This document shows, piece by piece, positions 6,876 to 15,380 of a stretch of DNA of 42,215 bases. The translations under genes and the position numbers were made by a program. This DNA is from Bacillota bacterium (lineage in GTDB: Bacteria; Bacillota; Clostridia; Tissierellales; Sedimentibacteraceae). Numbering within the stretch: position 1 is the first letter of the stretch; each line of letters starts with the position of its first letter. Location: positions 1 through 42,215 of the forward strand of contig JAEZGU010000153.1 in NCBI GenBank assembly GCA_023416855.1, read 5' to 3'. The notes beneath the pieces are model-generated. The model ran no database searches, was not told where the DNA came from, and saw only the letters and a program-made list of their open reading frames with translations.

Positions 6876-9731
6876 ATGAAAGGCAAATCAATATGGTCAT
6901 TGATTTTGGTTATATGCATGATAATATCACAGGCTACGATATTACCTGCTGATGCTTCAGAAGTAGATTTATTAATAACCGGTACTGGTATTTATGATGA
7001 AGTAATAATAACTGAATCTGATTGGTCGAAGTATCCACTAATTGAAAAGGTTTACTCTACAAACAATTCTTTAGGTTTTCATAAAATTGTAAAAACTAAA
7101 GGTTATGATTTGTTTGATCTTATTGGTAAGGATAATTTAAAGAATAATATAGATTTTACAGTTAAGTTTACTTGTTCAGATGGTTTTGAATTCACAAAGA
7201 AAATTAGTGAATTGAAAAATACATTTAGCTATAATGATTTTACTGAAAAAAACAAAACAAATATTTTACCGATGATTGCCAAATATACCGCTGTATTGGC
7301 AGACTTTCCAAAGGACATTTTTACACCGCCTATATCATGGACAGACAGAGAGCTAACAGAAAAAGACTTGGATAAAGACTTTCCTAAATTTGTTTTTGGA
7401 CAAAATGATATAGACGACATGAACATGTCAAAATGGGGTAAAGAAGTTGTAAAGATAACTATAGGTGAAGAAAATAAGAAAGCACAATCTTCTCCATACA
7501 AGCATCTTTCATATGAAGGTGAACCATATAATGTCGATGCCATAACAGGAGCAACCTTTACAATAGAAGGTCCTGCAGTTGAAGGATACAGAGCAATCTC
7601 ATTAAGACAAATAGAAGAAGATTTAAATGGCCAGGTTCAAAAAAAATATTTTGAGAAAGTTAATGGAAAAATTTCAGAAAATTCTTATGAAGGAATTAAT
7701 GTTAAATACTTGATTGATAATTACGTTAAAGCAAAAAGCAATGCCGGTAATATAACTTTTAAGGATAAATCAAGGAAAAAAATATTGACAGCTCCAATAA
7801 CTGAAGCGGAAAAGTATGTTGTGGCTTATGGAATCAATGAAGTTCCACTTGTATATTTAGATACAGAAGAAGGTTATATAAAAGAAAAGCATAATGACAA
7901 CGGATGCTTCAAATTGGTTTTTGATCAAAATAAAAATAGCGCTAAGGAATTTTCTAATGTTGCATATATTTATATTGAAGAAAAAGATGCAAAAAACATC
8001 TATGAGCATACATATGCACCATATAATGATAAAAAATTTACAGATTATGAATTAATTATACATGGAGAAGGACTTGGCAATGAAGTTAGGTATAAAGTAT
8101 CAGATTTAGAGGCAATGAAGTCACTACATTATACTGATGAATATAGTTTGTCTAACAGCGAATATTTTTGGTATTATAATACTTATAAGGGAGTACCATT
8201 ATGGGATTTATTGCTTAAATCAGGTTTAAATCCTAATATTGATGACAATACTTCTGTTCGTTTTATTGCAGCAGATAAATACAATTTTGCTCCTATGACA
8301 ATAAAAGAAATCAAGGACAGTTCATTGTATGGATACTATGAAAAAAGTGCATTAGATAAAGGCGACGGTTCGTTCCCCGGTGAATATGTTGATCCGTTAC
8401 ATACGGGACAACCTGTTTTAGTTGCTTATGGATACAATGGATATCCATATGTTAATCGACCTACTGATAATGGATATAATGCAGGACTTGGTAATGATGG
8501 TGGACCTCTTCGTATAATATTCGGTAAAACTAATTATAACGATACAAATGGTTCAAATCAAGTTCAGTTTGCCAAAGAAATAATTATTGGCGAAGGTACA
8601 TCATTGTTAAGCGATGAAAAAGGAAGCGGAAGCGGAGAAAGCACACAAATAGAAGTAACAAAGGATTCATCTTGGAATCACGATCAAAGTGTTTATAAGG
8701 ATTATTTGGACAAACCTGTTCTTAGAGTTACAGGCTCTCAAGTAAAAGAACCTACTACATTCACCTTGAGACAAATAGAGGAATTAACTGACTATGCAGT
8801 TAGGGATATATATACAGGCGATGGTATAAGAGAATTTGAAGGAGTCGTTCTTTGGGATTTAATTTCAAAAGTTGTTGAACTAAAAGATGGAGTAGATGTA
8901 CCAAGCGTTAGAGTATTTAGTGGACCTAACTACAATCAAATATTGAGAAGTTATGAACAGTTAACCAATGGTGTACTTAATTCTCAGGGACAAATAAAAG
9001 ATATAATTCTTGCTTATGCAGTTGAAGGTTACCCGTTAGTACCTAATGAAGGAGATATAGGGTATGCAAATAACAATGCATACGGCCCAATAAGATTAAT
9101 TATTGAGGAAAGTAAGTCCATGTGGGTTAAATGGACTGATTGTGTAGTTGTAGGTACTGGAGATTATGAAGCACCTGAATTAAAAGATGTTAAAAATACT
9201 TTATTATTTAATGATATTGATAATCATTGGGCTAAGAATGAAATATTAAGCATGGCTCAAAAAGGTTTTGCTAAAGGAAGCAACAATATGTTTAGACCGG
9301 ATGACAATATAACAAGAGCAGAATTTATTTCATTGATGGTTAGAATTCTTAATCTTGACAAAGTAAATGCCAAAGCAAATTTAAGCGACGTAAATACATC
9401 AGATTGGTTTGCAGAAGATGTTTATACGGCTGTTGAAAATAATTTGGTTAGAGGCTACAATGACAACACTTTTAGACCTAATACACCTATAACAAGGCAA
9501 GAAATTGGAACAATTATAGGTTCGTTATTAGAAAACAATATAACAACATCAGAAGTATCAGAAATACTATCAAATTATGATGATAATGTTGCTGATTGGG
9601 CAAAAGAGCCTGTTGCTAAAGCAATAAATTCAAAAATAATTCAAGGACTTCCAAATAATGTTTTTGGTGGAACTCAAAATGCTACCCGAGCACAGGCAAC
9701 TGTTATGTTGTTAAGGTATTTAAACAAATAA
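6876..9731 (+). CDS. Large SLH-anchored protein with four SUOX-like domains and a flavinylation-like motif
   Basis: The 951-residue protein has a signal peptide (to about 27) and four successive SUOX/YedY-like domains, roughly 29-205, 235-370, 389-575 and 612-770. Three SLH repeats end it (about 778-951; for example DNHWAKNEIL and MFRPDDNITRAEF). Domain landmarks include YKGVPLWDLL, GGPLRIIFG and EFEGVVLWDL. No cysteine sits at the molybdenum-ligand position; the equivalent segments read YSTNNS and YSLSNS. Between domains 1 and 2, residues 221-229 read DAITGATFT. That matches the Asp-x-x-Ser/Thr-Gly-Ala-Thr motif that ApbE modifies with FMN, yet no FMN_bind domain is recognisable there. A strong AAGGAGG site precedes the ATG. 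Probably exposed at the S-layer. Confidence 0.8.
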   Translation: MKGKSIWSLILVICMIISQATILPADASEVDLLITGTGIYDEVIITESDWSKYPLIEKVYSTNNSLGFHKIVKTKGYDLFDLIGKDNLKNNIDFTVKFTCSDGFEFTKKISELKNTFSYNDFTEKNKTNILPMIAKYTAVLADFPKDIFTPPISWTDRELTEKDLDKDFPKFVFGQNDIDDMNMSKWGKEVVKITIGEENKKAQSSPYKHLSYEGEPYNVDAITGATFTIEGPAVEGYRAISLRQIEEDLNGQVQKKYFEKVNGKISENSYEGINVKYLIDNYVKAKSNAGNITFKDKSRKKILTAPITEAEKYVVAYGINEVPLVYLDTEEGYIKEKHNDNGCFKLVFDQNKNSAKEFSNVAYIYIEEKDAKNIYEHTYAPYNDKKFTDYELIIHGEGLGNEVRYKVSDLEAMKSLHYTDEYSLSNSEYFWYYNTYKGVPLWDLLLKSGLNPNIDDNTSVRFIAADKYNFAPMTIKEIKDSSLYGYYEKSALDKGDGSFPGEYVDPLHTGQPVLVAYGYNGYPYVNRPTDNGYNAGLGNDGGPLRIIFGKTNYNDTNGSNQVQFAKEIIIGEGTSLLSDEKGSGSGESTQIEVTKDSSWNHDQSVYKDYLDKPVLRVTGSQVKEPTTFTLRQIEELTDYAVRDIYTGDGIREFEGVVLWDLISKVVELKDGVDVPSVRVFSGPNYNQILRSYEQLTNGVLNSQGQIKDIILAYAVEGYPLVPNEGDIGYANNNAYGPIRLIIEESKSMWVKWTDCVVVGTGDYEAPELKDVKNTLLFNDIDNHWAKNEILSMAQKGFAKGSNNMFRPDDNITRAEFISLMVRILNLDKVNAKANLSDVNTSDWFAEDVYTAVENNLVRGYNDNTFRPNTPITRQEIGTIIGSLLENNITTSEVSEILSNYDDNVADWAKEPVAKAINSKIIQGLPNNVFGGTQNATRAQATVMLLRYLNK

Positions 9732-9744
9732 ACTCTACTGGGAA

Positions 9745-9770
9745 AAGGGAAGGATTTTAATCCTTTCCTT
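9745..9770 (+). terminator. Intercistronic hairpin after the large SLH gene
   Basis: A 12-bp stem (AAGGGAAGGATT with AATCCTTTCCTT, one G-T wobble) has a two-base loop and the weak tail TCTCAT. It probably lowers readthrough from the surface-protein genes into the lipoprotein and membrane genes, or protects the upstream mRNA end. Confidence 0.5.
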
Positions 9771-9790
9771 CTCATACAAGAGGAGGAGCT

Positions 9791-10561
9791 ATGAAAAATA
9801 AGTTATTGTTAATACTTTTTGTTATGATTTTAGTATTAACTTCTTGTACTACAAACAATAATGAAATTACTGTAAATGCAGAGAATGAAGGAGAATCAAA
9901 GAAAGAAAATAAAGAAGTAATATCAAAAGTAGAAGATATAGATACAAATATAGAAGATAATTTAGTCAAAGATTTAGACGAAATTGAACAACAAGAAGAA
10001 CTTAATGAACAAGAATCAGTTGATAAAGAAATAATAAATGAACCCATAGAAAATATTATTGAAGAAAACAATGAAGAATTAACAATTGAAGAACACGCTC
10101 AATCAGAATATCAAAGTGTTTTAGAGATTCAAGGACTTGTTGAAAATGAAACAGACTTTACACTTACCGAATTAAAAGATATGAGCGACTTGATTTATGA
10201 AGCAGATTTTTATTCTCTTAACAATTTTGGAACTACAGGTTATACCCATTTCAAGGGAATTAACCTTTGGATGCTATTGGAATCAAAGGCTAAAATTATG
10301 CCAAATGCATCACAGATTACAATAATCGCTCATGATGGTTATAAAATTACCTTTTCGGTTGAAATGGTTAAAAAACAAGATTATATAGATGAAACAAACC
10401 CTGATACAAAATACCCTATGATAATAGCATGGGAAGAAAAGGGAGTTGAATATGATCCTGAAGAAGGAGCTCCTTATAAGTTAGTTGTTGGACAAAAAGA
10501 AGCAGGAGATATTAATAAACCTAATTGGGTTTCTAATATAGATAAAATTATTGTAGAATAA
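9791..10561 (+). CDS. Lipoprotein with SUOX-like domain
   Basis: The 256-residue product has a lipoprotein signal (LTSC; Cys19 lipidated) and a long Glu/Asn-rich flexible linker (about 22-108). A single SUOX-like domain follows at about 110-256 (LEIQGLVENETDFTLTELK, FKGINLWMLL, AHDGYKITF, APYKLVVG, WVSNIDKIIV). The only cysteine is the lipidated one, so no sulfite-oxidase-type molybdenum ligand exists; the matching segment reads FYSLNNFG. A GAGGAGG site precedes the ATG. The long linker would let the domain reach through the wall towards the SLH-anchored homologues. It is a natural relay or receptor component whether the cargo is a cofactor or electrons. Confidence 0.8.
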   Translation: MKNKLLLILFVMILVLTSCTTNNNEITVNAENEGESKKENKEVISKVEDIDTNIEDNLVKDLDEIEQQEELNEQESVDKEIINEPIENIIEENNEELTIEEHAQSEYQSVLEIQGLVENETDFTLTELKDMSDLIYEADFYSLNNFGTTGYTHFKGINLWMLLESKAKIMPNASQITIIAHDGYKITFSVEMVKKQDYIDETNPDTKYPMIIAWEEKGVEYDPEEGAPYKLVVGQKEAGDINKPNWVSNIDKIIVE

Positions 10562-10575
10562 TATGAGGATTTCTT

Positions 10576-12153
10576 ATGAATAATAAAAAGTTTTATTATA
10601 TGATAACAGCATTAATGATTATAATTATTGGTACAATGTTTTTATGGCAAAATCAAGCTTCTGAGGAGGAGAAAATTGTATTGTCTTTTTATTCTGAAGC
10701 AAGAAAAGCTGAATTAGTTAAAGATATTTCAGATGATATATTTATAGCTTTAAATTTTCCTTCTGTAAAGAGAGGTTATAGAATTGACGGTCAAATTAAA
10801 GCATATGTTTCTGATTGTATTGGCTATAATGGTCCTGTTGAAGTTGTATCTGCTTTTGATACAGAAGATAACAAATTGATAGGCATACATATATTAAAAC
10901 ATGAAGAATCCTTAGATTATGCAGAGCATATAGAAAAAGATTGGTTTTTAGAGAGATTTAAAAATATTATTGTTGATAAGTATTTAAATTTAGTTGTTCT
11001 TGACAAAGAAAACGATGAAGATATTGTTCAGGTTACAGGAGCAACAGTGAGCTCACAGGCTGTGGTAACTGCTGTAAATGCTGCTATTGGTGCGTTTCAG
11101 TATCAAAGCAACAATGTTGAAATGGCTAAAGTATCAGATGTAGTACCACAAGAAATGTGGCAGAAGGATATAAATAGTTTTTTGATTAATTGGAATGAAG
11201 GCAGTATAAGAATTGACACTGATGAGATAAAGCAATATGAACAATTGGAAATGGATGTTACTTTAATTAACACTACTGGAACTAAAACAGACATGAAGGT
11301 AAAAGGACCAACTTTAAGAGGAATACTGGAAAAAGAGGGTATTAATTTAAGTGAATATGAAGGTATTGGCATTACCGGTCGTGACGGTTATTATACAATG
11401 ATAGATAAAGAAAAGTTGTCTGTTAATGATGTTATATTGGTTTGGGAAGTTGATAGGAAAATTATTAAGGATGAAGAAAAGCCTGTACGAATTGCACTTC
11501 CAATGGAATTAGGGCCTTATTGGGTTAAAATGGTCTCAAATATTGATTTATACAAGGAAATATCACCTAAGGATATAGAAAAAGTTCATATGTTTGACTC
11601 TTTGACTGAAGATATAGATCCATATTATTATGAATATTACGGAAGTAAGGATAAATCAATAGAGATAGGTAAAATCCTTAGGAAATTTGATGTAGTAGAT
11701 GAAAAGGGATTTTTCACCATGGGAGCAGCTGATGGGTTAAGTAAAAATGAAACAATATCATTAGTAAGACAGCGATATTTTATCAAGGTTGAAGGTGAAA
11801 ATGCTCCAATGAACATTGCTCCAAATTTTAAGCTTGGTATGAACGTAAAAAACATGACACATTTTTCAACAACGAAAGATGCAGTAATATTTCCGGAAAA
11901 AATGATTGAAGTAGTTAGAACAAAGAATATCAACAACTCAGAAGCAATGCTATTAGAAGATGTACTTTTGACAGCAGGCATGAGATGGAATGATAATAAT
12001 TATTTTATTATTTTAGATAAATCAGGTAAAGAGTTAGAACTAACTCTTACCGATATGTTAGAGTGTTATGTAGCTTCTCAAGGAAATAAAGTTGCCTTAT
12101 ATAAGGATAACAATATACTGTTGACAAATATTTTAAGGATTGAAAAGAAATGA
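10576..12153 (+). CDS. Membrane-anchored FMN-binding-like domain fused to SUOX-like domains
   Basis: The 525-residue protein has an N-terminal signal anchor (about 7-24). An FMN_bind-like domain follows at about 65-175 (GYNGPVEVVSAFDTEDNKL, VTGATVSSQAVVTAVNAAI). The candidate flavinylated Thr157 sits in VQVTGAT, where the usual Asp six residues before the Thr is replaced by Val151. One clear SUOX-like domain (about 215-335; KVKGPTLRGILEKEG, GRDGYYTM, PYWVKMVSNIDLY) and a second diverged one (about 385-525) follow. FMN_bind domains in RnfG, NqrC and NosR carry covalent FMN. Joining this to a molybdopterin-type fold suggests electron delivery to something bound in that fold. It overlaps the next gene by 4 bp. 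Confidence 0.75.
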   Translation: MNNKKFYYMITALMIIIIGTMFLWQNQASEEEKIVLSFYSEARKAELVKDISDDIFIALNFPSVKRGYRIDGQIKAYVSDCIGYNGPVEVVSAFDTEDNKLIGIHILKHEESLDYAEHIEKDWFLERFKNIIVDKYLNLVVLDKENDEDIVQVTGATVSSQAVVTAVNAAIGAFQYQSNNVEMAKVSDVVPQEMWQKDINSFLINWNEGSIRIDTDEIKQYEQLEMDVTLINTTGTKTDMKVKGPTLRGILEKEGINLSEYEGIGITGRDGYYTMIDKEKLSVNDVILVWEVDRKIIKDEEKPVRIALPMELGPYWVKMVSNIDLYKEISPKDIEKVHMFDSLTEDIDPYYYEYYGSKDKSIEIGKILRKFDVVDEKGFFTMGAADGLSKNETISLVRQRYFIKVEGENAPMNIAPNFKLGMNVKNMTHFSTTKDAVIFPEKMIEVVRTKNINNSEAMLLEDVLLTAGMRWNDNNYFIILDKSGKELELTLTDMLECYVASQGNKVALYKDNNILLTNILRIEKK

Positions 12154-13325
12154 ATTTAAGAAAAAGGTCGATAATACAAATTATTTTTACCTTGGCAATT
12201 ATAATTGCTTGCTTCATGTATAATTTTTATATCAATGATTTACTAGATTATAAACTTTTATCTGTAGCTGATATGAATCCATATGGCGGATGGAGCGCTT
12301 TGAAATCAATGTTCACTGATTTATCATATAGATGGAGAGGTGTTAGTAAAAGTATAGCTTTAACAACAGCAATCACTGTTACAGCATTGCTGTTTGGAAG
12401 GTTTTTTTGCGGATACATATGCCCTATAGGTAGTTTGCAGGATTTCTTCAAATTCATAGGCAATAAATTTAACTTAAAAGAAATTCAATTAAAAAAAACA
12501 AAATATTTTAATCCTGAGCTATTAAAATATTTTATTTTAATAATTACAATGGCTCTTAGTGTTTTTGGTATTGGAAATTTAATGGCCACATATTCTCCTT
12601 GGCTTGCTTATGTAAATATTTTTGTTGGTTTAGGAATTCATAAGGGAACCTTAATTTTAATAGTTATTATAATATTATCATTATTTATTAAGAGGGTATT
12701 TTGCAGATGTTTTTGTCCTTTGGGAGCTTTCCAGGCACTTTTGTATGCAATTGGTCCTTCAAAAGTAAGTAAAAATAATAGCTGTGACGGTTGCTCAGCT
12801 TGTTTAATAAACTGTCCTGTAAATATTCAATATTCTGATGACCTATTTATTTCTCCGGAATGCATTAATTGTTCAGAGTGTATTAGCAGTAAATGTGTTA
12901 AGGGAGGGCAGGGTTTTAAATATACATTCGCCGGAATAACGGTGAATAAATTTATAATTATCTATTTAGTTTTATTTATGTCCATATATATTTTGTTTTC
13001 TTTATCATCATCTAAAGAAGCATTGTCTGAAGGTGTAATTTCAAATTTAAACGATGGAGTTTATACAGGCACAGGGTTAGGCTTCGGTGGTTATATGGAT
13101 GTTGAAATAGAAATTAATAACAATAAGATTACCAAAGTAAGCATTTTAAATCATAGAGAAACAACAGGATATTTTGAGGAAGTATTTAAGGAAATGTCTA
13201 AAGAGTTAAAGCATTCAAATAATTTAAATGTTGATGTTATAAGCGGTGCAACTGTCACAAGCAGAGGGTTTTTAAATGCAGTAAAAGATGCAGTAAGTAA
13301 ATCAATATTATTGATTGGAAGGTAG
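12150..13325 (+). CDS. NapH/NosR-like polyferredoxin membrane protein with C-terminal FMN-binding domain
   Basis: The 391-residue protein has about five membrane spans. It has two membrane-associated CP motifs (CGYICP at 87-92, CRCFCP at 185-190) and two 4Fe-4S motifs (Cys212/215/218/222 and Cys238/241/244/249). A last span (about 265-284) leads to an extracytoplasmic FMN_bind domain (about 298-391), where DVISGATVTS holds the likely flavinylated Thr368. The family moves electrons between quinol or cytoplasmic donors and extracytoplasmic acceptors. The start overlaps the previous stop (ATGA) and the next gene begins two bases after the stop, so translation is probably coupled. It is the clearest electron conduit of the locus. 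Confidence 0.88.
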   Translation: MNLRKRSIIQIIFTLAIIIACFMYNFYINDLLDYKLLSVADMNPYGGWSALKSMFTDLSYRWRGVSKSIALTTAITVTALLFGRFFCGYICPIGSLQDFFKFIGNKFNLKEIQLKKTKYFNPELLKYFILIITMALSVFGIGNLMATYSPWLAYVNIFVGLGIHKGTLILIVIIILSLFIKRVFCRCFCPLGAFQALLYAIGPSKVSKNNSCDGCSACLINCPVNIQYSDDLFISPECINCSECISSKCVKGGQGFKYTFAGITVNKFIIIYLVLFMSIYILFSLSSSKEALSEGVISNLNDGVYTGTGLGFGGYMDVEIEINNNKITKVSILNHRETTGYFEEVFKEMSKELKHSNNLNVDVISGATVTSRGFLNAVKDAVSKSILLIGR

Positions 13326-13327
13326 TT

Positions 13328-13810
13328 ATGATAATAAAAAAGATTACTAAAAACATTGTAATTATTTTAATTCTTTTTCTTCTTACAGGTTGTTTAAAAG
13401 AAAAAGCTTCTTTAATTATTAAAATGGATAACGAAATTATAAATATAAATACGGATAGTATTTATAGTAGTGAAGAAGCAATAATATTTCCTGCAGTTGT
13501 TAGAAGTAGTGGAGAAAAACCTGTAGAAACAGAATATAGAGGAATAGAATTAGTTAATATATTAATTGCGAACAACATTGAATTTGATAAATTTGAAAAA
13601 GCTACCTTTAATGCTTCGGACGGATATAGAATTATATTAAGTATGGATGAAATAAAAGATAAAAGTAATGTATATCTGACTTTCGAAAGAGAAGGAGAAA
13701 TTTTAAAGTCAAAAAAACAAGGTGGCAATGGTCCATTTCAGCTGATTATAAGAAGAGATCCTTTTAGTCAGCGTTGGATAAAGCATGTTAATGAAATAAT
13801 ATTGGAATAG
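13328..13810 (+). CDS. Small lipoprotein consisting of one SUOX-like domain
   Basis: The 160-residue protein has a lipobox LTGC (Cys22) followed at once by one compact SUOX-like domain. Landmarks are YRGIELVNILIANN, ASDGYRIILS, the GGNGPFQLII loop and RWIKHVNEIIL. The last two closely match the C-terminal end of the sulfite-oxidase fold (GGP-hydrophobic, then KW-x-x-x-I). No cysteine remains after the lipidated one. It is sandwiched between the Fe-S/FMN membrane protein and the ECF S-component, which would suit a substrate-presenting lipoprotein of the transporter or a partner of the electron conduit. Confidence 0.75.
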   Translation: MIIKKITKNIVIILILFLLTGCLKEKASLIIKMDNEIININTDSIYSSEEAIIFPAVVRSSGEKPVETEYRGIELVNILIANNIEFDKFEKATFNASDGYRIILSMDEIKDKSNVYLTFEREGEILKSKKQGGNGPFQLIIRRDPFSQRWIKHVNEIILE

Positions 13811-13818
13811 GAGTTAGT

Positions 13819-14373
13819 ATGAATCAAAGCAAATCATTTTTGCGTAATTTTACAGTGTTTAATTTAATAATAATTGCTATGGTTTCAGCATTAGGCATTG
13901 CAACAAAACCAATTATAGTACCATTAATTCATATTATTTCAGGCCCTTTATTTATACCGGGAGGTGCAATTGCCGGTGGTTTTTACATGCTTTGGATTGT
14001 ATTAGGTGTTGCTATTGTAAAAAAATTTGGAACCGGAACACTGATTGGTATAGTGCAAAGTATTTTAGTTATTGCTACAGGTATAATGGGTACACACGGC
14101 ATAATGAGTTTAATATCATATACATTACCTGGTATTATGGTTGATATTGTGTTTTTGTTTTCTAAAGACAAAATTTATAATATATTACATTTTTTATTTG
14201 GTTGTATGGCTGCTAATATAACAGGTACAATGATATCAAATATTATGTTTTTTAGATTACCACCATCGGTAGTTTTTTTAGTACTTTCAAGCGCCGCATT
14301 ATCAGGAGCATTAGGGGGTCTAATCGCTTACAGCATTTCAAAAGGATTAACAAAAATAAATTTAAATTTATAG
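13819..14373 (+). CDS. ECF transporter substrate-binding S component, YkoE-like
   Basis: This 184-residue membrane protein has about six hydrophobic segments and no ATPase motif. Its layout resembles the YkoE (ABC_cobalt) S-component family, with GGFYMLWIVLGVAIVKKFGT in the middle and a glycine-rich last helix (LSGALGGLIAYSISKGL). S components bind a vitamin-like ligand and dock on an EcfA-A'-T module, here encoded 2.1 kb downstream. YkoE of Bacillus handles a thiamine precursor. In this context a pterin, Moco-derived compound or flavin is just as plausible. The gene starts 8 bases after the SUOX-like lipoprotein, so the two are probably co-expressed. Confidence 0.75.
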   Translation: MNQSKSFLRNFTVFNLIIIAMVSALGIATKPIIVPLIHIISGPLFIPGGAIAGGFYMLWIVLGVAIVKKFGTGTLIGIVQSILVIATGIMGTHGIMSLISYTLPGIMVDIVFLFSKDKIYNILHFLFGCMAANITGTMISNIMFFRLPPSVVFLVLSSAALSGALGGLIAYSISKGLTKINLNL

Positions 14374-14380
14374 GGAAGCT

Positions 14381-15358
14381 ATGAGAAAAATAATTATATT
14401 AATGTTGTTTGCCGTATTGATAGTATCTTGCAGTAATGCAACAAATAAAGAAAATGATCCAGTAATAAATATATTTGATAAATTCAGTAATTTAGCAACT
14501 GATTACAAAATAGAGAATAAGATTTTGTTAAGTGATATAACTAAAAATAAATATAATGAGGCAGCTTTAATTTATGAAGATGGATCAATAGTTAAATTAC
14601 CTCTTAAAGATACTATTGACAGTAATTTCAGTGGACTTGAAGGTATTTATTTATATAATGAATTTTTTAGTATAACAGATGCTTATTATGATGTAAAATC
14701 ATACTTAAAAAACGATGAAAAAGTTATGCTGATATTACTTGATGGTTTTTCTCTTGAGCAATACAATTATGCCGTGGATAGAGGATATATAGAATTTTTA
14801 CAAAATTATTTTGCTAATGAAGCACTAAGCGTTTTTACACCAGTTACAAACGCAGGATATGCAGCAATAATAACAGGAGAAACACCAAATATAAACGGAA
14901 TACATGATAGAAGCAACAGAGAAATGAGTGTGAACAGTATTTTTCACTATGCATTAAATAATGATAAAAAATCAATTATAATGGAGGGAGATATAAAAAT
15001 ACTCAATACTGAAATAGAACCCATTTTACATATTGATTTAAATAAAGATGGCGATACGGATGATGAAATGTTAAAAAGCACATTGAATGCTGTACAAAAT
15101 GAATATGATTTGATATTTGTTCACTTTCATGGAATTGATGATAGAGGACATAGCTATGGGCCATTTTCGGATGAAGCCATGCACTATATTAGTAGCATAG
15201 ACCGTAGTATAGAGAAATTATCAGAAATTTGGAGAGATAATATTGTAATTACATCTGACCATGGAATGCATGAAACTATAGAAGGTGGAAGTCATGGAGT
15301 GTGTCAATCATCGGATATGATAGTTCCATATTTTCGCATAAAAAATAGGAACGAATAA
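14381..15358 (+). CDS. Lipoprotein nucleotide pyrophosphatase/phosphodiesterase (alkaline phosphatase fold)
   Basis: The 325-residue protein has a lipobox IVSC (Cys17). Its alkaline-phosphatase-superfamily metal and nucleophile motifs are LLDGFS, TPVTNAGYAAIITGETP, HGIDDRGHSYGP, ITSDHGM and GSHG. This is the type I phosphodiesterase/nucleotide pyrophosphatase pattern. Such enzymes cut pyrophosphate or phosphodiester bonds of dinucleotides such as FAD, NAD or molybdopterin dinucleotides, and here would act outside the membrane. It lies 7 bases after the ECF S component. A role in trimming an extracellular dinucleotide cofactor before uptake fits this location but is inference. The stop codon lies inside a terminator-like hairpin. 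Confidence 0.8.
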   Translation: MRKIIILMLFAVLIVSCSNATNKENDPVINIFDKFSNLATDYKIENKILLSDITKNKYNEAALIYEDGSIVKLPLKDTIDSNFSGLEGIYLYNEFFSITDAYYDVKSYLKNDEKVMLILLDGFSLEQYNYAVDRGYIEFLQNYFANEALSVFTPVTNAGYAAIITGETPNINGIHDRSNREMSVNSIFHYALNNDKKSIIMEGDIKILNTEIEPILHIDLNKDGDTDDEMLKSTLNAVQNEYDLIFVHFHGIDDRGHSYGPFSDEAMHYISSIDRSIEKLSEIWRDNIVITSDHGMHETIEGGSHGVCQSSDMIVPYFRIKNRNE

Positions 15359-15370
15359 ATTCGTTCCTAT
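15345..15370. terminator. Hairpin terminator overlapping the phosphodiesterase stop codon
   Basis: A perfect 12-bp stem (ATAGGAACGAAT with ATTCGTTCCTAT) has a two-base loop, and the stop codon is within it. The T tract is weak on both sides. It lies between convergent genes and may serve both strands. Confidence 0.6.
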
Positions 15371-15380
15371 ATAAATTTAA

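Noticed and set aside
5645..9731. Functional sulfite oxidase or YedY-type reductase
   Set aside because: The molybdenum-ligating cysteine is missing in every copy of the domain, so an enzymatic name is not justified.
9772..10071. Serine-rich open frame opposite the lipoprotein linker
   Set aside because: It is the antisense shadow of the Glu/Asn-rich linker codons, without a ribosome binding site.
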